Below are positions 44,997-54,053 of a DNA stretch of 64,000 bases, piece by piece. The DNA is taken from assembly GCA_003290465.1 (NCBI GenBank), contig CP030759.1, forward strand, positions 1,703,144 to 1,767,143, written 5' to 3'. The DNA is from Candidatus Sumerlaea chitinivorans (GTDB taxonomy: Bacteria > Sumerlaeota > Sumerlaeia > Sumerlaeales > Sumerlaeaceae). Numbering within the stretch: position 1 is the stretch's first letter; every line of letters starts with the position of its first letter. Made by a program: the position numbers and the translations under genes. The notes below the pieces were generated by a model. It did not search any database, was not told the DNA's origin, and worked only from the letters and a program-made list of their open reading frames with translations.

Positions 44997-47681
44997 ATGG
45001 GAAATCCAGTGCTTTATATTGTGGATGGGCATTCGCAGGTTTTCAAAGCATACCATGCCATCCAACAGCTCTCGACCTCAACCGGCATTCCGACGAATGC
45101 CGTGTTCGGCTTTTGCCAGATCCTCCACGCGCTCCTGCGTAAGCACAATCCAGAGTACTTGGCGGTTGCTTTCGATACGGGCGCACCGACGTTCCGCCAC
45201 GAGGCGTACGCCGCGTACAAGGCCAATCGCCCCGAGCCGCCAGCCGACCTGCCGTTGCAAATGGGCTACATTCGTCGTGTTCTCGAGGGGCTTCGCGTGC
45301 CGATTTTCCAGCGCGACGGCTACGAAGCAGATGACGTGATTGCAACCCTCACGCGGCTGGCGCTGGAAAAGGGGTTCGACGTGATCATCGTTAGTGCGGA
45401 CAAGGACCTCTTCCAACTTGTCAACGATCGCGTGAAGATTTTGCGATTGGAACCCGACAAAGAGACGCTCTTCGATCGGGAAGCAGTACGGGAGAAGATG
45501 GGGGTGTGGCCGGAACAGATGCTCGATTTTCTCGCGATGGTTGGAGATTCGAGCGACAATATTCCCGGGATCCGCGGGGTGGGCCCCAAAACAGCTGCCA
45601 CCCTCCTGAACCAGTTCGGAACGCTCGAAAACGTCTTGGCTCACGCCAGCGAACAAAAGGGCAAGCTGCGCGAGAATCTCGAGGCTGGACGCGAGGCCGT
45701 TGTGCTCTCGCGAAAACTCGTTGCTCTCGACGACCACGTACCGCTGGACGTGGACTGGAAAGCGCTCCGCCGCCCCGAGCCTGATTACGAGAAACTCGCA
45801 GAGGTCTACCGAGAGCTCGAATTTCGGCAGTTTCTTCAAGAGATTCAACCCGCTCAGCAAAAGCACCGTGCCCACACCTACCGTGCGATCGTTCAACTGG
45901 CTGACCTGCAAAAATTCTGTGAAAAGATCCGGCGGAAGGGGTACGTGGCTATAGATACGGAGACAGATTCACTGGACACGATGCGAGCCCAGCTTGTGGG
46001 GATTTCGCTGGCGGTCGAACCGCACGATGCTGTCTACGTCCCAATTGCGCACACGGGACCTTTGGGGGAGCCTCTCACGCCTCAACTAACGATTGACGAA
46101 GTCTATTCCGTTCTCGACCCCATCCTTCGTTCTGAGGCTGTGCTCAAAGTCGGGCACAATCTCAAGTATGACCGCAAGGTGCTATTGCGGTACGGCTTTG
46201 CAGTAGAAGGGCCAGCCTTTGATACTCTTATAGCATCTTACCTGCTGAATCCGGATAAGCGTGTGCACGGCCTGAAAGAGCTGGCAATGGACTGGCTCAA
46301 CTGGCAAATGACCCCCTTACAAGAGTTGATCGGGAGTGGGCGTGAGCAGATCTCGTTTGCTCAAGTGGAGCTCGAGAAAGCCGTCGCATACGCAGCCGCA
46401 GACGCGGATGCCACGCTTCAGTTGTGGCAGCTCCTCTCCGCCCGCCTGCGCGAGAGTGGCATGCTTGAGCTCTTCGAGCGAATGGAAATGCCGCTCATGG
46501 ACGTGCTGATTGATATGGAACTCACCGGCGTGCGAATTGACGGCCAGCATTTTGCACGGCTGGCTGACGAATTGGGCAGGCAACTGCAGGAACTCCGTCA
46601 CCGGATTGTCCAATTAGCCGGCGAAGACTTTAACGTTGGATCTCCCAAACAGGTGGCGCATATCCTCTTCGAAAAGTTAGGGCTAAAGCCAAAACGCAGG
46701 GGGAAAACGGGATTCTCGACCGACGTTGAGGTACTCGAAGAGTTGGCGGACGAGCATGAGATCGCGCGCCTTCTATTGGAATATCGTCAGGTCGAAAAAC
46801 TTAAGAACACGTACGTGGACGTTTTGCCCACCATGATTCACCCGGCGACTGGGCGGGTCCATACGACGTATCATCAGACGACGGCGGCCACTGGGAGGCT
46901 CTCCTCCAGCGATCCGAACTTGCAAAATATTCCCGTTCGAACGCCATTAGGGCGCAAGATTCGAGCAGGATTCATTCCCTCCCAACCCGACTACGTGTTG
47001 CTCTCCGCCGATTATTCCCAGATTGAACTGCGAATTCTCGCACATATTTCGAAGGATCCCGTTCTTATTGAAGCGTTCCGGCAAGGGCGCGATATCCATG
47101 CGCTCACTGCCGCGAAAATTTTCAAAGTCCCATTGAGCGCTGTCACGGAGCAGCAGCGAGACCAAGCGAAAGTTGTGAATTTTGGAATCATCTACGGCAT
47201 GAGTCCGCCCGGCCTGAGCCAACGCTTAAAGATCCCACTGGAGGAGGCAAAAGGATTTATCGAAGAGTACTATGAGGCGTATCAGGGCGTAAAGCAGTGG
47301 ATTGAGGAAACGAAGGAGCGCGCCCGGAAAGAAGGCTACGTGACCACACTCGGGGGACGGCGGCGCTACTTACCGGATATCAATTCCCAAAACTATGCTG
47401 CCCGAAGTGCTGCAGAACGCATCGCGATCAATGCTCCCATCCAAGGTTCAAGCGCGGACATGATCAAACTTGCTATGATCGCAATTCATCAATGGCTGCG
47501 CGAAAGCGATCTGTATGCGCGTCTCATCATGCAAGTCCATGACGAGCTGATCTTTGATTTGCCGGAGCAGGAACTGGAGGCCGTCATGCCTGAGGTAAGG
47601 CGCTACATGGAAAATGCGATGCCCCTCGACGTGCCGGTCCAAGTGGACATGAAATACGGGCGAACGTGGGCGGAGTGCTGA
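44997..47681 (+). CDS. polA: DNA polymerase I
   Basis: About 894 residues from ATG 44997; a GTG at 44979 would add 6. The 5'-nuclease domain starts MGNPVLYIVDGHSQVFKAY and has GYEADDVIATL and GDSSDNIPGIRGVGPKTA. The 3'-5' exonuclease motifs look intact: IDTETDSL (DxE), VGHNLKYDRK and YAAADADATLQL, so proofreading is expected. Polymerase motifs are DYSQIELRILAHI, RDQAKVVNFGIIYGMS and QVHDELIFD. Role in Okazaki-fragment processing and repair. Converges on hsp70; GGGCTTAAGCCC palindrome directly follows the stop. Confidence 0.97.
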   Translation: MGNPVLYIVDGHSQVFKAYHAIQQLSTSTGIPTNAVFGFCQILHALLRKHNPEYLAVAFDTGAPTFRHEAYAAYKANRPEPPADLPLQMGYIRRVLEGLRVPIFQRDGYEADDVIATLTRLALEKGFDVIIVSADKDLFQLVNDRVKILRLEPDKETLFDREAVREKMGVWPEQMLDFLAMVGDSSDNIPGIRGVGPKTAATLLNQFGTLENVLAHASEQKGKLRENLEAGREAVVLSRKLVALDDHVPLDVDWKALRRPEPDYEKLAEVYRELEFRQFLQEIQPAQQKHRAHTYRAIVQLADLQKFCEKIRRKGYVAIDTETDSLDTMRAQLVGISLAVEPHDAVYVPIAHTGPLGEPLTPQLTIDEVYSVLDPILRSEAVLKVGHNLKYDRKVLLRYGFAVEGPAFDTLIASYLLNPDKRVHGLKELAMDWLNWQMTPLQELIGSGREQISFAQVELEKAVAYAAADADATLQLWQLLSARLRESGMLELFERMEMPLMDVLIDMELTGVRIDGQHFARLADELGRQLQELRHRIVQLAGEDFNVGSPKQVAHILFEKLGLKPKRRGKTGFSTDVEVLEELADEHEIARLLLEYRQVEKLKNTYVDVLPTMIHPATGRVHTTYHQTTAATGRLSSSDPNLQNIPVRTPLGRKIRAGFIPSQPDYVLLSADYSQIELRILAHISKDPVLIEAFRQGRDIHALTAAKIFKVPLSAVTEQQRDQAKVVNFGIIYGMSPPGLSQRLKIPLEEAKGFIEEYYEAYQGVKQWIEETKERARKEGYVTTLGGRRRYLPDINSQNYAARSAAERIAINAPIQGSSADMIKLAMIAIHQWLRESDLYARLIMQVHDELIFDLPEQELEAVMPEVRRYMENAMPLDVPVQVDMKYGRTWAEC

Positions 47682-47693
47682 GGGCTTAAGCCC
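47682..47693. repeat. 12-bp palindrome GGGCTTAAGCCC
   Basis: Perfect palindrome between convergent polA and hsp70. Too tight to form a hairpin loop without losing pairs and lacks a U-run. Confidence 0.3.
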
Positions 47694-47751
47694 CACACAG
47701 CTTTGCTCCGCCCCTCACCCCTACAAATCCTAAGTGAGCACGCGCTCGCGA

Positions 47752-49506
47752 TTAGCCTGCCGCCTCGAGCTCAGTTAGGAGGCGCAGCAGATCATCCATC
47801 TTATCTTCCAGCGCGGCTTTGTCGCCTTTGTCGATGAGTTTCTTAAGGTCGGCGGCGCTTTGGCGAACCTCTTTTGCCAAGGGATGAGACCCGTGGGCGC
47901 CGACCACTGCCTCCGCCCGTGCAAGAAGATTTTGCGCTTCGTCGAGCACGGACTGCTGGATGCGTTCGCGCAGCATGCGGGAGACACGCTCGCGAGCTTC
48001 TTTGATCATCCGCTGCTTTTCGGCTTCGGACAAGCGTGTGCCGGTGGCAGCAATGGTAATCTTTTTCTCCGCGCCGGTGGCCAAATCCTCCGCACGCGCC
48101 TCAAGGATGCGGTCGGCGTTGAGCTTAAAGGTCACCTCAATGCGCGGCACCCCTCGCGGCGCGGGCGTAATGCCTTCGATGCGCAGGAGATCGAGGAAGG
48201 TGTTCTCCGACGCGATGGGCTCTTCACCTTCGTAGATGGGGAAGCTGATTGCCTCCTGAAAGTCACGCGTGGTGGTGAAGATGTCTTTCGCTTCCGTCGG
48301 ATACGTGGAGTTGCGCTCGATGAGAACCGCAAACTGGTCGTTCTGCAAACCCACACCAAGCGAGAAGGGGGTCATGTGGATGATGACAGGTTTCTCTTTG
48401 CCATAGCGCGCGGCCAAAGTGTCCTCGATATCAGCACCCAGCGGCGCCAAGACGAGGGACTGGACGGCTGCCCCCAATGCGACAACTTCGTCGGGCGAAA
48501 TGTCGCGATGAGGGTTCTTGCCGAGCGTTTCTTTCACGATCCGCTGGACGGCCGGCATTCTCGTCTGACCACCCACCAGCAATACGGTATCAATTTTCTC
48601 CGGTGTCAGGTGGGCATCCTCAATCGCTTTGAGCATGGGTTCAACGGTGGCTTTGACGAGGTCGTCGGTCAGCTCCTCGAGCTTCTGCCGAGTCAGGACC
48701 GTATCGAGTGTCAGCGGGCCCTTCTCGGTCATCGTGATGGCTTCCACAAGGATGTGAGTTTCTTTCAGCTCGCTGAGCTCCATCTTGGCTTCTTCTGCGG
48801 CCTCTTTTAGCCGCTGCATCGCGATCGGGTCATCGCTTAGGTCAATGCCATGCTGCTTTTTGAATTCCTCGAGAAGCCATTCTTGGACGCGCTTATCGAA
48901 ATCATCTCCACCGAGATGGGTGTTGCCTTGGATCGCAAGAACTTGGAACACCCCCGACATCACCTCGATGATGGACACGTCGAAGGTTCCACCACCAAGG
49001 TCATAAACCAGAATCACCTGATCTTGGCTTTTATCCATTCCATAGGCGAGGGCGGCTGCTGTGGGCTCGTCAATAATTCGGCGCACTTTCAGCCCCGCAA
49101 TCTCGCCTGCGTCCTTCGTGGCCTGACGTTGGGCATCCGTGAAGTAGGCGGGAACGGTGATGATAGCTTGGTTGATCTCCTCGCCGAAGTAGTCCTCCGC
49201 ATCGCTCTTCAGCTTCTGAAGGATCATAGCGGAGATTTCTTGAGGGGTGTACTGCTTACCGTCGATCGTCACCCGGTAGTTGGTGCCCATGTGGCGCTTG
49301 ATCGAGAAGACCGTGCGGCCGACATTCATGACTGCACCACGTTTCGCTTTCTTCCCGACGAGGATTTCCCCACTTTTCGTGAAGCCTACGACCGATGGCG
49401 TGAGACGCTCCCCCAAGCTGTTCGGTACGATCATCGGTCCATTCTTTTCATACACAGCAACCACCGAGTTGGTGGTGCCCAAGTCAATGCCAAGAATTCG
49501 ACTCAT
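47752..49506 (-). CDS. Hsp70 family chaperone (DnaK-like, short)
   Basis: 584 residues, about 50 shorter than E. coli DnaK; the loss is mainly in the C-terminal lid and tail. ATPase marks: GIDLGTTNSVVAVYE, DLGGGTFDVSI, DEPTAAALAYG, LLVGGQTRMPAVQ. Peptide-binding domain present (TPFSLGVGLQND, RNSTYPTEA). Ends in a helical region with no EEVD-like or Gly-rich tail. Follows grpE by 9 bases in an operon started by a J-like/TPR protein. AGGAG is upstream. Because the partner lacks HPD, this may be a specialised Hsp70; it could also be the main DnaK if no other exists. Confidence 0.93.
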   Translation of the reverse strand: MSRILGIDLGTTNSVVAVYEKNGPMIVPNSLGERLTPSVVGFTKSGEILVGKKAKRGAVMNVGRTVFSIKRHMGTNYRVTIDGKQYTPQEISAMILQKLKSDAEDYFGEEINQAIITVPAYFTDAQRQATKDAGEIAGLKVRRIIDEPTAAALAYGMDKSQDQVILVYDLGGGTFDVSIIEVMSGVFQVLAIQGNTHLGGDDFDKRVQEWLLEEFKKQHGIDLSDDPIAMQRLKEAAEEAKMELSELKETHILVEAITMTEKGPLTLDTVLTRQKLEELTDDLVKATVEPMLKAIEDAHLTPEKIDTVLLVGGQTRMPAVQRIVKETLGKNPHRDISPDEVVALGAAVQSLVLAPLGADIEDTLAARYGKEKPVIIHMTPFSLGVGLQNDQFAVLIERNSTYPTEAKDIFTTTRDFQEAISFPIYEGEEPIASENTFLDLLRIEGITPAPRGVPRIEVTFKLNADRILEARAEDLATGAEKKITIAATGTRLSEAEKQRMIKEARERVSRMLRERIQQSVLDEAQNLLARAEAVVGAHGSHPLAKEVRQSAADLKKLIDKGDKAALEDKMDDLLRLLTELEAAG

Positions 49507-49515
49507 GGCGTAATT

Positions 49516-50043
49516 TCATCTCCTCTCGTTATAGGCCACGACAACTTTTGCATCCCGAAGAAGTTTTCCCCTAAAAACGTACCCTTTTTGCCTTTCTGCA
49601 ATCACCGTTTCGTCAGGGTGTTCCGTAGATGGTCGATATTCCACTACTTCGTGTAGGTTCAAGTCAACTTTCTTTCCCACGCACTTTAGCTGATAGAGTC
49701 CATAATTTTCAAGCATGGAGAGCAAGCGGAAGTAGATGCTCTCGACCGCTTTTAGCCAGTTGTCAATCTCCTCGCTCTTGGGATAGGTGCGGGCGAGACT
49801 CAGCACGCGCTCAAACGCATCGAGGGTCGGAAGGATGGAGCGCATGAATTTTTCAAGCTCCTCAGGCTGGGCAGAGCGGTGCTTCAACTGTTCGGTAAGA
49901 TCTTGAAGCCGCTCGATTTCCAGCAAGGAAGCGCTGACAGCCTCGAGCAGATCGCGCCGCCCCTCCTCGCGCGACATATAAACTTCCACGGGCTTTTCAT
50001 CGATGACGAAATTAAAGCCCAACAGAGATTCCAGTAGACCCAT
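49516..50043 (-). CDS. grpE: GrpE nucleotide exchange factor
   Basis: 175 residues. Releases ADP from Hsp70. A coiled-coil region (about 28-65: RRDLLEAVSASLLEIERLQD, TEQLKHRS) leads to the C-terminal beta domain VDLNLHEVVEYRP, ETVIAERQKGYVFRGKLLRDAKVVV, which is typical. The N-terminus (MGLLESLLGFNFVIDEKP) is unlike the usual acidic tail. The ATG overlaps the stop of the upstream J-like gene by one base (TAATG), so translation is coupled. Confidence 0.9.
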   Translation of the reverse strand: MGLLESLLGFNFVIDEKPVEVYMSREEGRRDLLEAVSASLLEIERLQDLTEQLKHRSAQPEELEKFMRSILPTLDAFERVLSLARTYPKSEEIDNWLKAVESIYFRLLSMLENYGLYQLKCVGKKVDLNLHEVVEYRPSTEHPDETVIAERQKGYVFRGKLLRDAKVVVAYNERR

Positions 50044-51332
50044 TAGGCACGCAACCGGATGTCGGCGATCGCTTTTTTCGCCAGTTTATTTTTCGGGTCG
50101 AGCTCAAGTACCCGCTGGAACTCAGCCAACGCGGCTCGCCGATCCCCCTTGCGCAGCAGCGTATCGGCGATTTCATAGTGCAGTTCCCAAGCGTTGGGCA
50201 TGAGCTTGAGCAGCTCTTTGAAGTGGACCAGCGCCTGAGTATAATGTCCCCCTTCTTTCAGTTTCTTTCCCACGGCGAGCCGGGCCCGCGTGATGGAATC
50301 CTTAATTGCTAGGTTTTTCGGATCAGTGATGAGCGCCCGACGCCACGTGTTGAAAGCCATTTCGAATTTCCCCGCATTCAGATACGCCCAGCCAAGCAGA
50401 TTGACGACATCCAAATTCTTGGGATGCTCGGCATGGAGCTTCTTTAGCTCTTCAACGGCTTCGTCGAACTTGTTCTCTTCCATTAGGGTGGCCGCGATCT
50501 GATATCGGGCCTCAAAATCATTGGGATTGAATTTCAGGATCTCGCGATACTGTTCGACGGCTTCTTGCTTGGTTTCGGGTGTGGGGACGCTCTGAAGGGC
50601 CTTGCCACCGTGGTGCTTGTGAACCTCGATGATACAGTTGCGGAGGTATTCGTCGTCCGGGCGCTTATCGAGTTCCATCTTCCAGCGCCGCACGACTTCA
50701 TTCCAGTACTTCATCGCTTTATCGTGTAACCCGGCTTGCTCGCACGCGATGGCAAGATTGTGAATAATGGCGAGATTCTCCGGATCCATCTCCAGAGCCT
50801 GTTCCCAGAGTCGGATTGCGTCATCCGTAAGATCGTGCAGCGCGTAGTAATAGGCCAGATGCACAAAAGCAAAAAACAGGTTGTTCTTTGCGCGCTGGTG
50901 CGTTGGGTCTAGCCGCAAAACTGCCTGCCAATCCTTGATGGCTTCTGCCCAAAGTTTCTTTTGGGCGTTGCGGTAGCTTCGTTTCATGAGATTGAGGATG
51001 AGGGCAGGTTTGACGGCAGGATTGTCAGGCTGCTCTGCAAGTTGCCGTTCAAGGTCACGGATCCGAGCTAAGACTTCAGGTAAGGGGTCTTCCTCTTTCT
51101 CTTCCGGCGCAAACACGAACTCGCCTTTGAGATAGTTGTAGGTAAAGACGTCTTCTTTCGCACGCTTACGCGGATCGCGGAGTCGCTCATACGCACTTTG
51201 AATCACCATGAAGCGCTCAGTGTGCTTCTCGGGATCGTAGCGCTTCACGAGTTCGACGTATGCGCGCTTTATCTCCTGTTCGTCCGCTCCTTTGCGGACA
51301 TTAAGGATCGCGTACGCACTCTGTTCGGCCAT
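50043..51332 (-). CDS. J-like domain / TPR protein with HPD replaced by DPE
   Basis: 429 residues. Residues 1-65 align with a J domain: AYAILNVRKGADEQEIKRAY (helices I-II), then KRYDPEKHTERF, then IQSAYERLRDPRKRAKED (helices III-IV). Where J proteins have the invariant HPD needed to trigger Hsp70 ATPase, this has D33-P34-E35 (codons GAT CCC GAG). Residues about 115-429 form around seven or more tetratricopeptide repeats (for example AIRLWEQALEMDPENLAIIHNLA). It starts the operon with grpE and hsp70, so it surely works with them, perhaps as a scaffold or non-stimulating J-like partner. Not a standard DnaJ: no Cys-rich or C-terminal domains. Confidence 0.88.
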   Translation of the reverse strand: MAEQSAYAILNVRKGADEQEIKRAYVELVKRYDPEKHTERFMVIQSAYERLRDPRKRAKEDVFTYNYLKGEFVFAPEEKEEDPLPEVLARIRDLERQLAEQPDNPAVKPALILNLMKRSYRNAQKKLWAEAIKDWQAVLRLDPTHQRAKNNLFFAFVHLAYYYALHDLTDDAIRLWEQALEMDPENLAIIHNLAIACEQAGLHDKAMKYWNEVVRRWKMELDKRPDDEYLRNCIIEVHKHHGGKALQSVPTPETKQEAVEQYREILKFNPNDFEARYQIAATLMEENKFDEAVEELKKLHAEHPKNLDVVNLLGWAYLNAGKFEMAFNTWRRALITDPKNLAIKDSITRARLAVGKKLKEGGHYTQALVHFKELLKLMPNAWELHYEIADTLLRKGDRRAALAEFQRVLELDPKNKLAKKAIADIRLRA

Positions 51333-51452
51333 CCTTGCGTCGTCACCCAGCCTTATTGGTTCGATCTACCTGGTTTTCTTGGAACAATCCATTTTAGATA
51401 CTATGCTCTAAACCTGCTTCAAGGGAAAAAGAATAGAGAGCTGGCATCAACC

Positions 51453-51491
51453 GCGCGCCGGTGCCCACACACGTAACAGACACCGGCGCGC
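51453..51491 (-). terminator. Perfect 11-bp GC-rich hairpin after the GHL10 gene
   Basis: GCGCGCCGGTG (51453-51463) and CACCGGCGCGC (51481-51491) are exact complements with a 17-base loop, 46 bases after the GHL10 stop on the minus strand. No U-run follows at once; ATTCTTTTTC comes about 15 bases later. Likely a terminator or mRNA-end hairpin separating GHL10 from the chaperone operon. Confidence 0.6.
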
Positions 51492-51536
51492 TGACAGAAA
51501 TTCTAACTGTTGCGAATTGCAACGAGAAAGAAGCGG

Positions 51537-53069
51537 CTACGGTTGCACGCGCACTTCTTTGCTTTCGTTGCCGCAACGGTCCACGGCTGTGACCAGAATG
51601 AGCGATGGAAGCGGTTGATTCTCGGCCGCAACGAACTCATATTCCCTCACTGCTTCCGGGAGCACTTTCACGTCCCACTTGGTGCCACGTTTTGCGCGAA
51701 GCGTCCACACTCGCACATCTTTCGGCTTGGGGTGCTCCACGACAACTTTGAGGCCCTCACCTGAGGCGGCGGGTTCTACCCGCACTTTCGGTGCCGCCGG
51801 GGGCACGGCGTCAAGCCAAGGCAGTGCAGGCACGAGGGCCGGTTGGGCATACACTGCACCCGAAGTGGTGAGCTCTTCATTGATCTGAAGGCGATTGCTC
51901 ATGAACGCCGCCATACTGAAGTGGACCTGGCCTGGATTTTCCGTTAGAATCCGGCTCCACTTGATTTGATTGATGATTTCATCCGGCTGCCAGGCGTTCT
52001 TGCCTTTTTCACCCACTCGGCTCGTGTAGAGACCGGGCCACAAGTGACGCTTCGAAAGATTCTGTTCCCACCACCATTTGAGCAAGAGGACGTAGCTCTG
52101 ATCGGGTGCTGCAATGCGCCAGTAAAGCTGGGGAGTGAAGTAGTCCACCCAACCTTTTTGGAACCACAAGCGCGCATCAGCATAGAGCTTTTCGTACTGG
52201 TTGAACCCTTTGATTTGGGGTGGGTAACCAGGCTTCCAAATCCCGAAGGGGCTCAGGCCAACTTTCACCCATGGCTTCTCTTTCTTCACGCCGTCGTAGA
52301 GCCGTTTGACAAACTTGTTCACGTTGTCACGGCGCCAATCCTGGAGCGACAGCGTCCCACCCGCCTTTTTATAGGCAGCGTAGGTTTCTTCGTCGGGGAA
52401 AGGAATCTCCTGATCGGTCTTCTTGTCTTTCTCTGGGTAGGGATAGAAGTAGTCGTCCATGTGAACGCCATCGATATCGTAGCGGCGCACGACGTCGAGC
52501 ATCACTGCCAGCGAATGATCCTGAACCACTTTTGCCCCTGGATCCAGCCACAAATATTGGCCGTACTTTTTCACAACCTCGGGGTGCGTTTTGCTAATGT
52601 GGTTCGGGGGGATTTCGCCTTTGTAGCTTGGGTGGAGCGCACGATACGGATTGAACCATGCGTGGAGCTCAAGGCCGCGCTTGTGGCATTCCTCTACGGC
52701 GAATTGGAGCGGGTCATAGTAGGGCTCCGGAGCTTTCCCCATGACGCCTGTTAGAAACGGCGACCACGGCTCAAGTTTGGACTCGTAGAGAGCATCGCAG
52801 GCCGGACGAACTTGGAGAACGATCGCGTTGAGGTTGAGCTCGACCGCTTTGTCGAGGATCGCGATAAGCTCCTTTTTTTGTTCCTCTGCGGAAAGCCCGC
52901 GGGTGCTTGGCCAGTCGATATTGGCGACGGTTGCGACCCAAACACCGCGGAATTCGCGTTGGATCTTTGGGATGTCGGTGGTTGCGGCCTCGTTTGCTCC
53001 GGGCGCAGCCATTAGCATCCCTGCAGAGACGATGGCGAACGCAGCGCTCGCCAGAATACGTGTAAGCAT
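51537..53069 (-). CDS. Secreted GHL10-type glycoside-hydrolase-like protein (DUF187)
   Basis: 510 residues. Signal peptide at about 1-22 (ILASAAFAIVSAGMLMAAPG). Domain: QREFRGVWVATVANIDWPST, LNAIVLQVRPACDALY, ELHAWFNPYRA, DIDGVHMDDYFYPYP (acidic pair in a TIM-barrel strand end), VKVGLSPFGIW. This is the GHL10 fold; some relatives act on peptidoglycan or glycans, but most are untested. A C-terminal Ig-like region (about 410-510) has PAAPKVRVEPAASGEG. GGAGGGG lies 5 bases before the ATG. Confidence 0.9.
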   Translation of the reverse strand: MLTRILASAAFAIVSAGMLMAAPGANEAATTDIPKIQREFRGVWVATVANIDWPSTRGLSAEEQKKELIAILDKAVELNLNAIVLQVRPACDALYESKLEPWSPFLTGVMGKAPEPYYDPLQFAVEECHKRGLELHAWFNPYRALHPSYKGEIPPNHISKTHPEVVKKYGQYLWLDPGAKVVQDHSLAVMLDVVRRYDIDGVHMDDYFYPYPEKDKKTDQEIPFPDEETYAAYKKAGGTLSLQDWRRDNVNKFVKRLYDGVKKEKPWVKVGLSPFGIWKPGYPPQIKGFNQYEKLYADARLWFQKGWVDYFTPQLYWRIAAPDQSYVLLLKWWWEQNLSKRHLWPGLYTSRVGEKGKNAWQPDEIINQIKWSRILTENPGQVHFSMAAFMSNRLQINEELTTSGAVYAQPALVPALPWLDAVPPAAPKVRVEPAASGEGLKVVVEHPKPKDVRVWTLRAKRGTKWDVKVLPEAVREYEFVAAENQPLPSLILVTAVDRCGNESKEVRVQP

Positions 53070-53167
53070 CTTACCCCTCCATAAATTTCATGGTACCGGT
53101 TGAGCGTTGAAGCTGTGGGTCAGGAGGTCAACGAGATTCGGTAAGCACTGAGAAGGATGAAAAGCAG

Positions 53168-53197
53168 TTGTGTCGGTCAGTCGAATTCTGGTATCTT
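53168..53197 (+). promoter_or_regulatory. Possible promoter, TTGTGT-N18-TATCTT
   Basis: -35-like TTGTGT (53168-53173) and -10-like TATCTT (53192-53197), only 6 bases before the ATG at 53204. If used, the CPXCG mRNA would be leaderless or nearly so. Confidence 0.3.
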
Positions 53198-53203
53198 TAT
53201 GCC

Positions 53204-53395
53204 ATGCTCATCGCTGCTAAGTATTTCTGCACCTATTGCGGAGCCTGCAATAGGATTCTGGTAGATCCTACAGGAGGAACCACTCAGGAATACATTGAAG
53301 ATTGCGAGCTCTGCTGCAGGCCAAACCTCTTGCGCATCAGAATGAGAAACTCCGGTCGTTCGGCAGATGTTGAAGCCGAACGCGCTGACGATTAA
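53204..53395 (+). CDS. CPXCG-type cysteine-rich protein
   Basis: 63 residues from ATG 53204; the frame is open to 53168, but those residues are not family-like. Four Cys pairs: FCTYCGACNR then DCELCCRPN, the layout of the Cys_rich_CPXG family (normally CPYCGE ... DCxVCCRP). The first pair is CTYC rather than CPYC. Likely binds one zinc; function of the family is unknown. It stands alone upstream of pal. Confidence 0.8.
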   Translation: MLIAAKYFCTYCGACNRILVDPTGGTTQEYIEDCELCCRPNLLRIRMRNSGRSADVEAERADD

Positions 53396-53482
53396 GCTCT
53401 GAGGTGGCCGTGTCGACTGGTGCAAAAGTGTTGACTGCTGTCCGGCAGCGGAATGTTAGTAATGTGTCAAGGTTGTGTCTGA

Positions 53483-53492
53483 TTTTGCAAAA
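53483..53492. repeat. 10-bp palindrome TTTTGCAAAA upstream of pal
   Basis: Perfect palindrome 24 bases before the pal start; shares the TTTGCAAA core with the two CTTTGCAAAG sites. Significance uncertain because the sequence is AT-rich. Confidence 0.3.
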
Positions 53493-53516
53493 CTTGAGGT
53501 TAGGAGGTGAAGTCAC

Positions 53517-54053
53517 GTGAGAACCTTTAGAGCAGGCAAGCTGTTGATGCTGTGTTTGGTGACTGCTCTCGTCGCGACCGGTTGTCGGGGCTGCCTGAAG
53601 GATTCTCCGTTGGGCCGCTGGTTTGGGAAAAGTCCAGACTCTGTGAGTGGACCGGGTGGGCTGGAATCTTCGGTCCTGCCAGAGCCGATCCGCGGGCAAA
53701 CACCACAAGAAATTCCCGAACTCAAACGCATTTACTTTGAATTCGACAGCGCGGAACTTCTGGAGCCTGCCAAGGCACAACTGCGTGAAAATGCGCAGTG
53801 GCTAAAAGCAAATCCCGGTGTGCACGTTCAGATCGAAGGACATTGCGACGAGCGAGGAACGCCGGAGTACAATTATGCGCTGGGGCAACGCCGAGCGGAC
53901 GCCGCACGAATGTTTTTGGTGCGCGAGGGCGTAGAACCGGGACGGCTGCACACCATCAGTTATGGTGCGGAACGCCCGGACGACCCGGGTCATGACGAAA
54001 TGGCTTGGGCAAAAAATCGGCGCGTGCAATTCCTCGTTTATGGCGGCCAGTAA
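53517..54053 (+). CDS. pal: Peptidoglycan-associated lipoprotein Pal
   Basis: 178 residues from GTG 53517, with an excellent AGGAGGTGA upstream. Lipobox ends VATGC (Cys 23), so it is outer-membrane anchored. The C-terminal OmpA-like domain (about 70-178) has KRIYFEFDSAEL, VQIEGHCDERGTPEYNYALG, RRADAARMFL and AKNRRVQF with the peptidoglycan-binding Asp/Arg. Part of the Tol-Pal system linking outer membrane and wall. No tol genes nearby; instead it heads a cobalamin-type ABC transporter, whose first gene overlaps its end. Confidence 0.93.
   Translation: MRTFRAGKLLMLCLVTALVATGCRGCLKDSPLGRWFGKSPDSVSGPGGLESSVLPEPIRGQTPQEIPELKRIYFEFDSAELLEPAKAQLRENAQWLKANPGVHVQIEGHCDERGTPEYNYALGQRRADAARMFLVREGVEPGRLHTISYGAERPDDPGHDEMAWAKNRRVQFLVYGGQ

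Noticed and set aside
47860-48810. 316-codon plus-strand frame opposite hsp70
   Set aside because: Antisense shadow of a strongly conserved gene; no family similarity of its own.
51333-51452. CIRCE element for the chaperone operon
   Set aside because: No TTAGCACTC-N9-GAGTGCTAA-like repeat upstream of the J-like gene.
53396-53516. Cobalamin riboswitch before the pal-btu operon
   Set aside because: Looked for the conserved B12-box sequence and did not see it; the gap is also too short for the full element.
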